Source of the DNA: Sipunculus nudus
Taxonomy: Eukaryota; Annelida; Sipuncula; Golfingiida; Sipunculidae
DNA length: 64,000 nucleotides
Reading direction: 5' to 3'
Assembly (NCBI GenBank): GCA_026874595.1
Contig: CM049307.1
Span: forward strand, 91,699,830-91,763,829
A model generated the notes under the pieces. That model worked only from the letters and a program-made list of their open reading frames with translations. It was not told the DNA's origin and made no database searches. Of this stretch, positions 1 to 14,105 are shown piece by piece; the stretch's first letter is position 1; each line of letters starts with the position of its first letter. The translations under genes were made by a program, and so were the position numbers.

Positions 1-271
1 ATTGGTTCACATATGCAATATAAGCCAAACCTGAAATTTTTTTTTATAACTTTAACAAAAAAAAACATTTTAATAAAACAATTTGGTGTGACCAAAACCT
101 CAAATTGACATGAGACACATGTATATATGATAAACTTGCAATAGGTGAGTAGGTGTAATAAGAATTGTTTACTTCAAAACTTAAAAATTCCCGAAAGTCC
201 ATACAAGACCTACAGGTTCAGGCCAGCAGATTCATAAAGTACCAGTACACTTGCAAATTTAATTGGAAGTG

Positions 272-276
<5 letters not shown>

Positions 277-344
<68 letters not shown>
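277..344. repeat. (TA)n microsatellite, and others like it in the window
   Basis: An uninterrupted TA tract. Similar tracts lie at 6773-6798, 6922-6945, 13831-13889, 15178-15242, 16921-16956, 23296-23339, 31687-31740, 52431-52457 and 59214-59254. All short Tyr-Ile ORFs over these tracts are artefacts. Confidence 0.95.
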
Positions 345-347
<3 letters not shown>

Positions 348-664
348 CAGAATAAAAAATTCATAAAAAAATCATTCAAGAGGGACAATAAACCTAATGA
401 GTACGGAAAAACATCATACATCTTGCCATTATAATCAGAAAAAGCAGATCTGAGTTAAACTTTTAAAGATATCACTGCATAGAAATTGTTTACTGACAGA
501 CAGACAGATGGACAGACAAAACTGAATACTATATATCCCCAACTCTGTTGAGGTAGGGGATATAACAACTGAAAAAGTACTTAACTGATTATCACACATT
601 TTATTATATAGAGTCATCCTAGAGTCATAGAGAGTTATACTGATGGAACAAACAGATATATATA

Positions 665-1222
665 TGTCGAGGCCCAGATTAGAATCTGGCCCAATTTAAG
701 CTTGTGATCCAAGACCTGTAAATTCGCAATTTTATTTGTTATGTTATTTATCATTTATGTGTTTTGTGCCCTTCAAAATGGTGTATCTGGAATAAATGTA
801 TTATCTGATTTAAGATAATAAAAATCAAGCTAGCCTAAGATTAGATTAGGATTCTGATCTGGTTAGGTTTAAAATCAGTCCACCACAGGATTGTAATCTT
901 GACTAGCCTAGATTAAAATTTTGATCTGGGCCAGCCTAGTTTAAAATCAGTCCACCACAGGAGAATAAGCTTAACCAGCCCAAATCAAAATTCTAATCTG
1001 GGCCAGCCCATTTTAAAATCAGTGCAGACCAGATTTAAATCCTGAAGTCTTCACCGCAGGATTTTAATCTGGACCGGGCCAGATCAAAATTTTTATCTGG
1101 GCTGGCCCAGTTTAAAACTGGTCTGGCCCAGATTAGAATTTTGTTCTGGCCGGTCCAAATCAAAATTTTGATCTTGGCTGGCCCAGTTTTAAATTGGGCC
1201 AGATTCTAATCTGGGCCTCAAC
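665..1222. mobile_element. 558-base foldback element with 35-base inverted ends
   Basis: The left end TGTCGAGGCCCAGATTAGAA and onward is the inverse of the right end with one mismatch over about 35 bases. Both sides are flanked by ATATATATA. The inside is built of degenerate copies of a roughly 60-base unit around CTGGGCCAGCCCAGTTTAAA. No ORF is present. Confidence 0.75.
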
Positions 1223-1387
1223 ATATATATATGAATCAAATAGCTGGCTTTCAGAGAAAGTCAGGCATCACAAATGGGTAATGCCATACATGACCAACAT
1301 AAACAACTTGCCAGCTAGGATCTCAAGTCTACAGAATCCTATCCTGGGAACAAGAGCACTGAAAACATACATAATTCACAAATATTA

Positions 1388-1790
1388 TGTCTTGTGACCT
1401 CTGACCTCAAAAAATAAGCATATAATCAGCCAAGAATTAAATTCAGGTGAGAAACTGTATTGGTTCATATTTATAATGAGTTTCATGAATATCCATTAGA
1501 TTTTTTGACTACTTTAAGTCATCACAGCTTCACCAAAGTCTGGTGACCTCTGACCTAATTAAATATGCATAGTTTTTGCCAGGAATCAAACTTAGGCAAG
1601 ATATTATATTGGTTCATGTTTCTGTAGAGTTTCATCAAATCCATCATATTCCTGGTAAGTAAATCATCGCAGCATAACCACAAAGTAGCCTCGTGACAGC
1701 TGGCCTAATTACATATGTATGAATTTTGCCTATAATTTAACTCGGGCCAGATAATCTATTGCTCAGTACTTATGGTAAGTTATGTGAAGA
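1388..1790 (+). repeat. Degenerate tandem repeat, about 155-base unit
   Basis: About two and a half units share GTGACCTCTGACCT, ATGCAT-like, TATTGGTTCAT and GAGTTTCAT blocks. TGACCTCTGACCT occurs at 1395-1407 and 1544-1556, a DR1-like pair related to the 40 kb family. Confidence 0.6.
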
Positions 1791-2474
1791 CACTAAAAGT
1801 TTTATTATAATACGTTAAGTCAAAGACAGCATATCAAAACCACAGCAATACTGGGATCACACACTAAAAGAAAGGAATTATGCTACACTGGATCCTATTT
1901 TTTCTATATCAGTCTAAACCTATAACACTATAGGGAGGGTGATGTCTGCTTAAGGTTTAAATAATCACACCGATTAATCTTAATCAGTGATCGGCTTCTG
2001 TGGGCATGCAGGGTGGACCATAGGATTTAACGCCGGGAGATTGTAAGTTTAAATCTAAGCTGAAGTGGTGAGATTTTGCACAGGTCAGCCATAACCCAGG
2101 GCGAGTGCTCTGCAGGCTTAATACTTAAGTAGGTTGTGCCTAACAGCCGTGTTTCACTCATAAACATGTGTGCTTCTTGGGGATTCCATGGGAGTTTATT
2201 CAGTCTGAATCAGTAATGGAATTCTGCAGATGTTTATACTTAGTTAAGCTAGTATTAACCTCAAACCTTGAAATAATCCGGACAAGACCATCATTGACAT
2301 ACAGGTTAACCTATACATCCTGGTACCTGCGAATCCCAGCAGGTTTAAAAGGTGTGGCAGAATATCATACACAAATGTTGGTGTTGCAAGGCCACCAAGA
2401 GAGTGCAATATATGATAGAATGGAAAATGTGACTAATAACATCATTAACTTACTATGACAGCTGCATGATAAAG

Positions 2475-3090
2475 CAGCCTGTGGTGATACCAGAGTACAC
2501 TGACCTTTGTAGTGACCAATCCAAGACTCAGGTCACTGACCAGCTGACTGACCAGTCAGCTGAGCCAAGTGTCCCAACATACTAACATTTAAAATGTGCA
2601 CTTACCCATACACATGGATTGTGTTTATGCATGAAAAGAAAACATATAAAACATAAATTATCAGTTTTATCAATTAACCATTGTGTTGAAATCAGTCCTG
2701 GCAGGATTCTCGGTAAACTTGTGATTTTTATGGATAAAACACACAGCTTTGTTTGTTGTTTACAAGTAGCTCTTGTTATGTGATGAGCCAATAATTAGCT
2801 TTACCTATAGTGCACCTGTACTTCTCTCTCCTGACTGATCAGATAAGGAATGTGGAATGCACAGGCTAGGTAGTGATATGGGCCAATGATTAATTATTTT
2901 CAATGATTGGTTGGTTGATGCAAACTGATCTGATCATCAATTTTGCAGTGAATAATTAATATTTTACAAAGATTCTGCACATAACTTAAGCCTTGTGATA
3001 AAACCAGGGACCCATGGGTCACGGCGCTCAGCTGATCGTGATTGGACTATAAATGTTTCTCCACTGTGACACTATATCGAGTCAATAAAG
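2475..3090 (+). repeat. Direct repeat block related to 8105-8900
   Basis: Both blocks contain GATACCAGAGTACACTGACC or its GATACCGGAGTGCATTGACC variant, a CAGCTGA-rich stretch, GTGCACCTGTACTT or GTGCACCTGCACTT, CTGACTGAT or GACTGATTAG, and the GGGTCA start of the CTCAGCTG family. They are diverged copies about 5.7 kb apart. Confidence 0.6.
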
Positions 3091-6000
3091 CTTATGAATA
3101 TCATGGACATGTTGGGCTATTATAAAGGAATGTAATGTAATATGTGAGTAAATGATGAATGAAATTACCTGACTGATGGATTAATAGAGTCAAATATAGT
3201 GGTTTATTTTTTATTTATTTAGGAGGGGTTGAAAATTGGGATATATTTGAGCAAATATGAATGCAATGACAGCAGTAATAAGCAGTAGTAGAATGATGAT
3301 AAGGCTATTTGTTGAAGGATCTAAAGTGTATGGTAGTCTGCAAGCTTTCAATTTGACAGATATGATGTTATGATTAACTATGCTGATTAAGTGATTTATG
3401 AATATGTGACTGTATGACACAATATCTCTTTAGTCTTGACAAGGTACATTATTGTGATGCCCACTATGTCTACATATTACACAATATTGACATAATTTCT
3501 GGCATGTACATAGGTACCTATGGACGAATAGTTATACAAAATATTAAAGTATGAATATATCTGATTCATCTTGTTCTTGCTTACTGAGGCTGACTTTGGG
3601 ATGGGGTTCGGAGAAGGGAAAAGTGAGGGCAGCACGAAAGTGGATGTAGAAATATTCTATTGTAATGTTTTTCATTTATATAAGAATATGAAAAGCTAAG
3701 AGGAAAGGGGCCTTCCTACTTGGTTATAGTAAAGTTCTAAATATATGATTGCAAACTAATACTCTGACAAGACTGTCATGAAGAAAAACAGTAAAAGTTT
3801 TGAGATACTGTGATGCATATGAAAATTTACAGATGGACAGGCAAGTGGACAGAATGGACTAATACCTTTATTTCACTTTCAAGGGAATAATGCATTTAAG
3901 TTTATATATAATCCTATTTTTTAAGCATATCCACTTTTTCCATTAAGAAGTTTTTATCTGAATCATTTTTTTATTTACAGGTTTTATAAATTTTAAATAA
4001 AAAAACCTGAAAATATAAGTTAAAATATTAGAATTGTTGCAAAAGTTGCATCATTATATATACAGAGTAAAGAACTGAAACTTTAAGTTAAAATATTAGA
4101 ATTGTTGCAAAAGTTGCTATATCCAGAGTGTAGCTCATATTGGGTCAGATTATGCATACACATATATTTTATTTTTAAATCATAAATGTTTAAACTGAAT
4201 TTAAAAGAAAATAATGCCACAACATGGCATCTACAAGAATATTCCTTGAATCACTATTAAAAAGTATTGCACATTGGAGTTTTCAGTACATGCTTAAATT
4301 TTATTCACCAAAATAAAATAAAAGATTCAGTAAATTTGATAAAATAAAACATCTTTTCAAATAAAGTATACACACTGTTGGTTGAATGAGGGACAAAAAA
4401 TATCATTGTGCTAATTACTATCCCAGTTTTAATTTATTACTGGAATTAATAGTCAATTTCACACCTGGTGAAGTTTTTACTCTTCTGAAGTAAGGAATTA
4501 CTTATCTTATGAACATCCACACTTTCATAGCAATACACCACTTTGTGGACACAATTAAATGTACACTTTAATCATAGTAACCCTGGTGGTACAATACAAA
4601 ATCTAAAATGTAGCATAGCCTAGAATAAGAATGAATTAAATACAGAAAATAATAACATTCATCTAGTTTATGCACCATCTGGGGGGGGGGGGGGGGTGCA
4701 GGGCAGAGGGGAAGCCTGCTGGTAGTGGCCAAGCTGACCCAAGGCAAGCTGCCTGGGGTGGGTTACAATTTACATAATGCAAGTGAAGGCTGTACTACTA
4801 GGTGGGCTAGATGTAAACAACACTTGACATGGTGTATGAAAACATTAATAAAAGCTATTCTTTTCAATCAATTTCTTTGAAATTTCAGATTTTAAAAGAT
4901 TAAATCCTTATGTATATATGCTTTGAAAATTAAATCAACAGTGCCAAAGTTGGACAAAATTTAAGGTATTGATTTTTAATTTATGCTAATAACTTGAAAA
5001 ATTTGCAAAATTCAGATCTAATTATGGGTAAACAATTGAATCTTGATTAAATAAAGTTATATTCCTGAAAAAAGTCTCTAGGTTCAGCAATTCTCATGTT
5101 AGGTGAGTAAATATATTTCCTGAATTTTTAAAAAATTGCATTATGTTTTGGCCCATAACTTCAAAATAATACCGAATACTGACCTAATTTTTGGTATGTT
5201 CATAGAAAATGTATGAAAGAATGTGAATACTAAATACATTCAAAAACAGATCAGTGGTTTTGATATTAGGCAGCCTTGAAGTGTAACAATGGCTTTTTTA
5301 TTGGAAAACAGAGTTTTTTTCCTTAATATCTCGAAGGAACGAAGTCCTAATGACCCAATTTTCGGTATGGTAGGAGATTTTGGGGACATCTAAAATTATG
5401 CCAACAGCCTGAGGAGCATAGAGATGTGAACTAAATGACCTACAGTCATCAAAGTGGACTGCTTGACAATGTAAGGGAATACAACAAGAGCCTCCAAAAA
5501 AATTCAATAACTAGCCTAATTTTGAAGCTTTTATTTTCAAATTTCAGATTTTAACAGATTAAATCCTTATGTATACATGCTGTGAAAATTAAATCCACAG
5601 TACTTACAGGAAAAAAACGTGCCGTGGCCAAAGTTGGGCCAAATTTAAGGTACCAATTTTATATTTTTGCCAATATTTAAAAAAAAAGCAGATTTTGATC
5701 TAATTTTTGGTATACAATTAAATGTTGATTAATTAAAGTTGTATTACTGGAAAAAAGTCCCAACCTTTAACACTTTTGGTCTTAAGTGACCAAATATCTT
5801 CCTGATTTTTTAAAAAAGTCCATTATGTTTGGGCCCGTAACTTTTTTAAATTATATAATACTGACTTAATATCTGGCAGGTACATAGGAACTATATAGAG
5901 GAATATTAATGGTAAATATGAAGAAAACCAGATGAGTGGCAGTCCTGAAGTGTGAAAATAGATTTCTAATAAAAAAATTGAGGTTTTTCCTTAATATCTC

Positions 6001-6186
6001 GAAGGAACGAAGTCCTATTGACCCAATTTTCGGCATAGTAGGAGATTTTGGGGACATCTAACTGTATGCCAAATTTCAGATTCGTAGGTCCAACGGTGTT
6101 GAAACGTGCCAGTCTTACGGACGGACGGACGACGGACAATGGACCACGACTATAGCTCAGATGACTTATAGTCAGCTGAGCTAAAA
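3007..6186 (+). repeat. CTCAGCTG-ended interspersed repeat, copy 1
   Basis: It starts GGGACCCATGGGTCAC...GCTCAGCTG and ends ...ACTTATAGTCAGCTGAGCTAAAA, giving a 9-base inverted end GCTCAGCTG/CAGCTGAGC. The second half holds two units of about 680 bases (from about 4836 and 5515), each with TTTCAGATTTTAA, GCCCATAACTT-like and CTCGAAGGAACGAAGTCCTA blocks. A GGAC-rich tract precedes the end. A 16-base poly-G run lies at 4681-4696. No long ORF was found. Confidence 0.65.
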
Positions 6187-6769
6187 AGTCTGCATGGGCA
6201 TCCATTTATTCAACATCAAAGATAGATGTCCACTTGAGCTGATGCAGCTAAAAATCTGAACAGAGAAATATGAAATAATATTATGTCCATTTGTACAGTG
6301 TCATCAAGTGTGCAGCTGCTTATCTATATTTATAAACTGGTCCTTAACCAGTTCATGTAGCTGTAGATTTGGAACACGTAGAAATGTGTACTAGTTATGT
6401 AGTAGAAGGGCGTGGACACAGAATCTTACTTGCCATCAGGGGCATCAATATAAGGGGGGGGGGGGAGATGGGGGTATATATCCCCCCCCCCCCACTTTAT
6501 GGCAAGGGGGATGGTCAATGTAATCATCCCCTCACTATTCAGAAAATACCGGTAATATTTATATATTGCAAACGAAATATATTATTAAATAGACTTATGG
6601 ACTTTGGTTCCATTTATGAGTTTACTATGAAATATTATATGTAAACCTAGTTCAGAATTAATTTATACTGGAAACATAATACCTTATTTTCTAAAGCCTT
6701 ATATTAATTGTGATTAAATGCACATGATTAAGTATATATAATATTTGAAATGTGTCATACAGCCACTAA

Positions 6770-6945
6770 AAAGGTATATATATATATATATATATATAAC
6801 TCTGAAGAAAAACAACACTGTTAATTCACAACAGTCTGTTTCACGGGATGCAACCCAATCATCAGGTGAATGTGGTTAGAATGAAGCTAACGGCGTGGTT
6901 TGAAAAGTCGAGACTTTAAGAGATATATATATATATATATATATG
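6770..6945. repeat. Short element bounded by TA microsatellites
   Basis: About 120 bases of unique-looking sequence (ACTCTGAAGAAAAACAACAC ... AAAAGTCGAGACTTTAAGAG) lie between two TA tracts, a layout typical of small elements that insert in TA repeats. Nothing coding is seen. Confidence 0.35.
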
Positions 6946-8104
6946 ATTAATATTTAAAAGATCACTTGAGCAGGTATCCCAGTATGGGAAAGTATGTAAT
7001 GTTATCATGCACCAGAGTTTAAAAATGTAAGGACAGACTTGGAATTTCTCAACCTCCATCAATTTGCAACAAGAATAAGATCGTTTTTGCAATGCAAATG
7101 TCTCCCCTCCCTATGGGCCTCCAATCCTGAAATTTTTACATCAAATTATGAACTCGCCACCAATGTTTTCCTTTGGTTCTATTATCTTTTTCACTGTGAA
7201 AGTTGTAGCATTTATAATAATTATGATTATCAATGCAGTTGCAGACGAACCCGAGTTTTGCAAATGACCAAAAGATTCTTCATATATTCTAACAACCAAC
7301 GTCAGTGACTTTTCAACATCCACAGAGGTGCAGTAAACCACCTCCAGTTACATGTTTTTTTCTGTTTGTCAACATGAGCATATGTGTTTACAAAGAATTT
7401 TCCCTCCAGATTGATCTAATGCTTGGCATAATTTATACTGGTACATGTATATGTATAGATGCACTCCAATGCAGAGGCTGGGAATATACTCAACAGCGAC
7501 ATAAACAACTTGCAAATCCAAAATATAGCAGACACTTCTGTACTAAGGTATCTCCAGGCAAGCAGAACAAACCATATGTGAATCATGATGCTCAGCATAT
7601 AAATGAATATTAAAGGGGCTATTGGGATATCTGATGTCTATCTTGTTTATACCATGTGAGGGGCAACCAAAACAAACAAAACATTCAACAAGGACATCTG
7701 GCAGTAAACCAAATGAACAGGAGTTTAACAAGGGCTTCCACCTATGCCAGTATACAACCAACCAACCACCCTGGGTTACATAATATTTCTGTTTGTTAAC
7801 ATTGGCGCATACTGCATGGTGTTTACTAACAGCCTGCAGGTAAACAAGCTCTGACATACATTTGTCACATAGGCTTTATAAAAATTTTTCTTGCTGGTGA
7901 ATAACTGGCTTTAAAAACAAAATGTTTTTGTGAGAGTGGAAAATTTGACTAAAGACAATAAAAATAAATTAACAATTATCATGCATGGCATACTGTGTAC
8001 TAGCTGCTGATCTAGCATTTTCATTTGGTACATACAGGTATATACTAGGTATAAATAACCACAACTTTGAGGAATGACTATGCGCTGCACTACCTATGTC
8101 CCGA

Positions 8105-8900
8105 GCTGGTACCTGTGATACCGGAGTGCATTGACCTTAACAGTGGCACCTTAGATCTTGGTCATTTGACTGACCTCAGCTGAGTGCATTATCACAGTGG
8201 ACTTACGATATATAGTTGTACTTACCAGTACAATACAAGTGGATTGTGTCAATTAATACAAAACTCACTGTGGTTAAATACACACAATCCTTTTCTCAAT
8301 ACACTGACAAGTTTATAATCAGTCTGACTGTACAATCAGTTGTGCCTCATCTCTGGTATAACCTGAATTGTATGGATAAGACACAGAGCTGCGTTTGTAC
8401 GGAGAGTACTGATCATGTGGCCTCTGGTCCCACTGTTAATGTTATCAGCTCCATCCAGAGTGCACCTGCACTTTTCCTTCAAGACTGATTAGCTAATGCC
8501 TGGCTTTATTAATGTAGTTAATATAGAGGCTGGGACTTTATTCAACAGCAACATGAACAACTCAAATAGATTATATATGGCAGGCACTTCAGCATTCATT
8601 GATCTGGCAACAAGACATTCCACATGAGAATTATAATGCTTAGCTCAAGTTGGCTGAATGAATTTTAATGGAAAATCTGACAGTTTACCATTACCTCTAC
8701 TATTGGTCATTGAAAGCAACACCATGCAGTTGTTTGTCCTAAAAATAAAAAATTATCTAAGGCATAGGAGTTTTCCAATATAAAAAATTGCTTTCAAGCT
8801 AGTGATCTGTTTATGGAACAAATGACTCAAGGGTCATGGTGCTTTGCTGCTGATCACAACCTGCGACATTGTGACACAATATCAACTGACAATGTTAAAT
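8105..8900 (+). repeat. Direct repeat block related to 2475-3090
   Basis: This is the partner of the 2.5-3.1 kb block. It also contains, at 8515-8650, a second copy of the sequence at 7465-7605 (AGAGGCTGGGA...CAACAGC...GGCAACAAGACATTC against AGAGGCTGGGAATATACTCA...CCAGGCAAGCAG). Confidence 0.55.
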
Positions 8901-10423
8901 GTGAGGGAGTGAAAGGAAACAAAACTAGAAATTCTAGTTGCCTTAGTTTTTGCAGTTGGAAAAACAGATATATGTCTCAATCCTGAGGACTGCCATCCTC
9001 AAATCGGAAGGGTAAATATGCACTATCTCAAATGTTATAGCATGATTTGATCTTCAAGATGACACTTGGTTGAAAAAAACCTGTGTTTGAAAGTTGAGGG
9101 AAAATTCTACAGAACTTCTAAAGTTATACTTATATATATGGGGGTCACAATGATCTTATATTTTCGGCAGATATGACCTTGAAGATCAAGGTCACCAGTA
9201 TTCAAACACATTAGAGAACATGGCAAAAACAACTGGTGTTGTGATGGGGGTCACAATAATTCTAGATTTTTTAACATGTTACCTGGGACCTTTCAGTGTG
9301 ATTTACAACTCGGACTGAATTGACTGCACCAATATTTAGGTAAAATTCTTTACAGATTTCATGATAACATGGAAGGTACTAGCTTTGACAACATAACACT
9401 CAGGCCTTCTGAAATAAACTGATCAGTTAACTAAAGTTCGACTTTTGGGTGGCAGACTGCTGCTAGGAAGGTAGTGTGTACATACAATAACTGATTTATA
9501 ATAGATCAGATGATTAGTCATTTTTTTCTTTCAATCATCGAAAACGAATTTACTACCAACTCCTAAGAGGCTACGACCTCTATACAGAGATGCTTACTGT
9601 ACCATAATTATTGTTCAGACAGTGCCATCTATAGTCAGATTTCAGAATCATAAAACTGTAACAAGATATCAATTGCAACCTGAATTACCAACCATTTTTC
9701 TGTGGTAGAAAGGGTGGTCTTTCAAAGCAGGGACCACTGTACTGACTGTCAACAACACCACACATTGAACACCTGTTGCATTCTTAGTTATTTTTGTCAT
9801 TACCTGAGACATAAATTAAAGAGAGGGTCCCCATGGAAGCAATGATTAAGGATAGATAAGAAACTGTTCATACTTTTCATTCACCTAGTAAATTGTCTTT
9901 ACCATGTTATATTGTGGTGTCTGACATCCATTTGATTACAGCACTACAGAAACACGTGGGTATATACTGTTTAAATGTACACAAAGGGGGCTGGGAGGGG
10001 GGGGGGGGATGTCCGGATACGGGAATACTTGGTGCTGTTAGGATGACTGCCAGTCTCATAATGAATTTAGCCTTCACCAGATCATCAGCCTCTTTTGTTC
10101 CTGTGGCTCTCTCAGTGTCAGTTGGCAGATGTACACTGATGTATTAAAATTGTAATCAGATCAGTATGAGAATGTTCCAACCAATTAATTCTTCCTTTCA
10201 GTGGAAGTGTGAAATGTGGTAAGCTAATACCAGAGCTGTCCTAGAGTAGCTTTGCATATCAATACAGTACGTAAAATCATTTGAAAAAATATGTCCAGCG
10301 AAGGCATGCTTATTATCATGCCTATTACACACAAGTTAACTGTTACACAATAATCACAGGTTTCCCCTACCCAAGAATAACATGAGCATAAATGATATTT
10401 GTGTTTAACAATTTGTTTTTAAC

Positions 10424-13046
10424 AAGGGTCCCATGGGTCACAGCGCTCAGCTGTTATATATGATAAAAAATATGATTTGGGAAAGAGGCACATGCTGGTT
10501 TTGTGTGGTAATAAATATAAGCTTTATTACGAGTTGTTGGTGTTTAGCTTATGTATGATTTTGATAGTATCTTTGGAGACAGGGAAAAGGATTGATTTCT
10601 GTTATTTTATTAACAAATGGAGTGCTACTGTCACACAGATTTTGACTTGGCCATATAACTTATAAGCAGCACATATAATGAAAGAGTTCAACTATTTATT
10701 AAAATTTAATAACAAATATTGTGCCAATATAATTTTTATTTAAAAAAAAAAATAATAAGAAAATCATATGATATTTTAGAATAAAATATAACTGAAATAA
10801 TTATTGAAATAATATTATAGAATATATTCATGAATGCATGCATGAATACATTTTGAAAGTATCTGCACTGGTATTCAAATACTTTCATTTTTACCTGAAT
10901 TCCTATTCTTATGCAATAAAATTTTTTAATGCAGTATATATTCATTTTCGTATTCAAATACATTTGCAAAGCATTCGCACCATGTCTAGTATTTATTCAG
11001 TTTTAGCCAAACAATGATGTTGAGAATCCAGAATATACAAAATTCACAAATTTAAATAATGATCATAAGTACCTGGTTTTTGGCTTTTATTTATATTAAA
11101 AAAAATGAATGTAATATATTCACTTTGGACTACTTTACATCAATCTACACACTAGACACAGTAGGAATCTAGATTAATATTATCAACTGCATCTTTGTCT
11201 ATCATTAATTTCCTTCATATGATCCCTAATGATTAGTAATGAATAATATGATTTATTTTTTTATCAATAAAATTTAACTGAAAAATACCATAGGTGACTG
11301 CTTGGTGTTATTTGGAATAACATTGACACTGACATTCTATCCATCCATACAAGATTCTTACATCATCAGTAACTGCAAGTTAATTTCCTGTTACTCATCA
11401 ACTAACAAATTCCTTTTCTGTTATTAAAAACCAATAAAAAATTATTAATTTATTGTTATGTTGTTTTTCAAAACAACTCCTAGATGAGTTGGGTTGGACA
11501 CCTGGATCGACTGTGGCTGGGCATTAGCTGCCTGGCTGCCCCAGTGTATGCTTCACTCAAGCATGTATAATCTGATGAAAGGTCAACAAGGTCAACATAC
11601 AGGTGACTCTAGAGGGGCTGTATTGAGCCTGGGTCTGACATGGTCTCATAAAAACATTAATAAAAGCTACAATATTTGGCCAATTTCTTTTAGCTTTCTG
11701 AATTACAAAGATGAAATCCTTATGTGTGCATAAAATGAAAATTATATCAACAGTGCTCTCATGAAACAAATGTGCCATGGTCAACGTTGGGCAAAATTTA
11801 TGGTACTCATTTTATATTTATACTAATAACTTATAAAATTTGAAAAATTCAGAACTAATTTTTGGTATTCAATTGAATCTTGATTAAATAATGTTACATC
11901 CCTGACAAAAAATCTCTAGCTTCAGCAATCCTCTTGTTAAGGGAGTAAATATATTTCTTGATTTTTAAAAAATTGCATTATGTTTGGGCCCATAACTTTA
12001 AACAATTACGCAATACTGACATCATTTCTGGCATGTGCATAGCGAATGTATAGAAAAATATGTATATTATATATGATCAAAGTCAGATCAGTGGTTTTGA
12101 TATTAGGTAGTCTTACAGTGTAACAATGGGTTTTTAATGGAAAAATGAAGTTTTTCATTAATATTTTGAAGGAATTAAGTCCTAGTGATCAAATTCTTGG
12201 CATGGTGGGGGATTTTGGTGACATCTAACTGTATGCCAAATTTAAGGAACTTAGAGCTGAAGCTGGGGAGCTGAGCTCTAACAAACTGCATAACACTAGC
12301 TTGATGTAAACAATGTGTGACATGGTGCTTAAAACCTTGAATAAAATCTACAGCTTTTGATCAACTGGTTTCAAATTTTTGGTGTTAACAGTTGAAATGG
12401 TAACAAAAACATGCTTTGAAAATTAAATCCTCAGCAGTTACAGGGAAAAAAATGTGCCATGGTCAAACTTGGGCAAAATTTAAGTTACCATTTTTATATT
12501 TTTGCCAATATTTAAAAAAATTTAACAGATTTTGATCTACATTTTGGTATACAATTAAATTTTGATCAATTAAAGTTGTATTACTGAAAAAAAGTCCCTA
12601 CCTTTAACACTTTTGGTCTTAAGTGACCAAATATCTTTCCTGATTTTTTTTCAAAGTCCATTATGTTTGGGCCCATAACTTTTTTTAATTGAATAATACT
12701 GACTTAATATCTGGCATGTATATAGGAACTATATAGAGGAATATTTATGGTAAATATGAAGAAAACCAGAACAGTGGTTTTGATATTAGGCAGTCTTGAA
12801 GTGTGAAAATAGATTTCTAATAAAAAATTGAGGTTTTTCTTTAATATCTCGAAGGAACAAAGTCTTATTGACCCAATTTTCGGCATGGTAGGAGATTTTG
12901 GGGACATCTAACTATATTCCGAATTTCGGATTCGTAGGTCCAATGGTGTTGAAACATGCCAGTCTTACGGACAGACATCCGGACGGACGGACGTCGGACA
13001 ATGGACCACGACTATAGCTCAGATGACTTATAGTCAGCTGAGCTAA
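10424..13046 (+). repeat. CTCAGCTG-ended interspersed repeat, copy 2
   Basis: It has the same start (GGGTCCCATGGGTCACAGC, GCTCAGCTG) and the same end (ACTTATAGTCAGCTGAGCTAA) as the copy at 3007. The 3' half again has two internal units, from about 11650 and 12330, very similar to those at 4.8-6.2 kb. The short ORFs near 12.7-12.9 kb and 5.9-6.2 kb are the same repeat segment and not genes. Confidence 0.65.
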
Positions 13047-13853
13047 GAATTAGATAATTAAAACTGCTATGCAAAATATAATTTTAACAAATAATAATAA
13101 TATCAACTTTAAAAGTGTTTTAATAATATGAAGTTCTAAAATAAGATTTTAAAATAACATTGTAATTGAGCTTTTAAACAAACCACCAGCCTGTTTTTAG
13201 TATAAATGATATATATGTATGATCTCACCTAGCTGCACACCTTGGCGAATCATATTGCAAAAATGCATGTAAACATATATTCAAGAATTTTTTTGGTAAA
13301 ACAAAACATATTAAAAATATTCATAAAAACTTGTTCAATTAAACAATATATGAACAGGGTAGACCCAGTTGTGGCTCTGTTTTAAGCATCACATTTCAGC
13401 TGGGTGCGCCAGTAAGTTGGCAGTGATGATGAAACAGGTGCAGTGCACACTGGCTGGCCTGAAACAATCACCAGCCAATCACCCAGGGCTTAACCACAGG
13501 CTAAATGTACTGAAAGTGGGTATACATCTTCGACACCTGTATGTGCTCCTGTCCCAGGATAAATGAACGCAGGGACCTGTGGCTTTGTTGAAAACACAGT
13601 CTAATGAACAGGGATGAACACATAACCTCCTGACAGAGGCAACAAGGAACTCTTTAAATGAGGGAAAGTATTAATTTGATTTGAGTTTAATTATGCCTTT
13701 GCCAAAGGATTTCCAGTAAAAGTTTATAGCAAAGTCACCTGCATCAAAACAGGAGTCATGGAACCGACAAAGCATGACATAATTTTATGATATATATCAG
13801 TTTTATATAATTTTTTTATTTATGTTTTTTATATATATATTTATATATATATG

Positions 13854-13893
<40 letters not shown>

Positions 13894-14049
13894 GGAAAAA
13901 AAGCCACGCCCATATATTTTATCTTTTCAATTTCCATGATTAAGAAAGACCAACTATACGAGGTCACATACTTAACTAAAGGCCCTTACATCAGTGTCTA
14001 TATTTAAAGACAGCAGCTACAGATATCAAATACTAAGTCTCACGAGGGT

Positions 14050-14105
<56 letters not shown>

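Larger units (their letters stand above)
6187..10423. other. Gene-free repeat-rich stretch
   Basis: Apart from the short element at 6770-6945 and the direct repeats at 7465-7605 and 8105-8900, I see no coding exon, RNA gene or clear element here. G/C runs occur at about 6450-6492 and 9996-10008. The ORFs present are short and lack splice or family support. Confidence 0.5.

Noticed and set aside
5866-6205. Repeated short ORFs here and at 12704-12907
   Set aside because: They are the same interspersed repeat segment in two copies, not a conserved gene.
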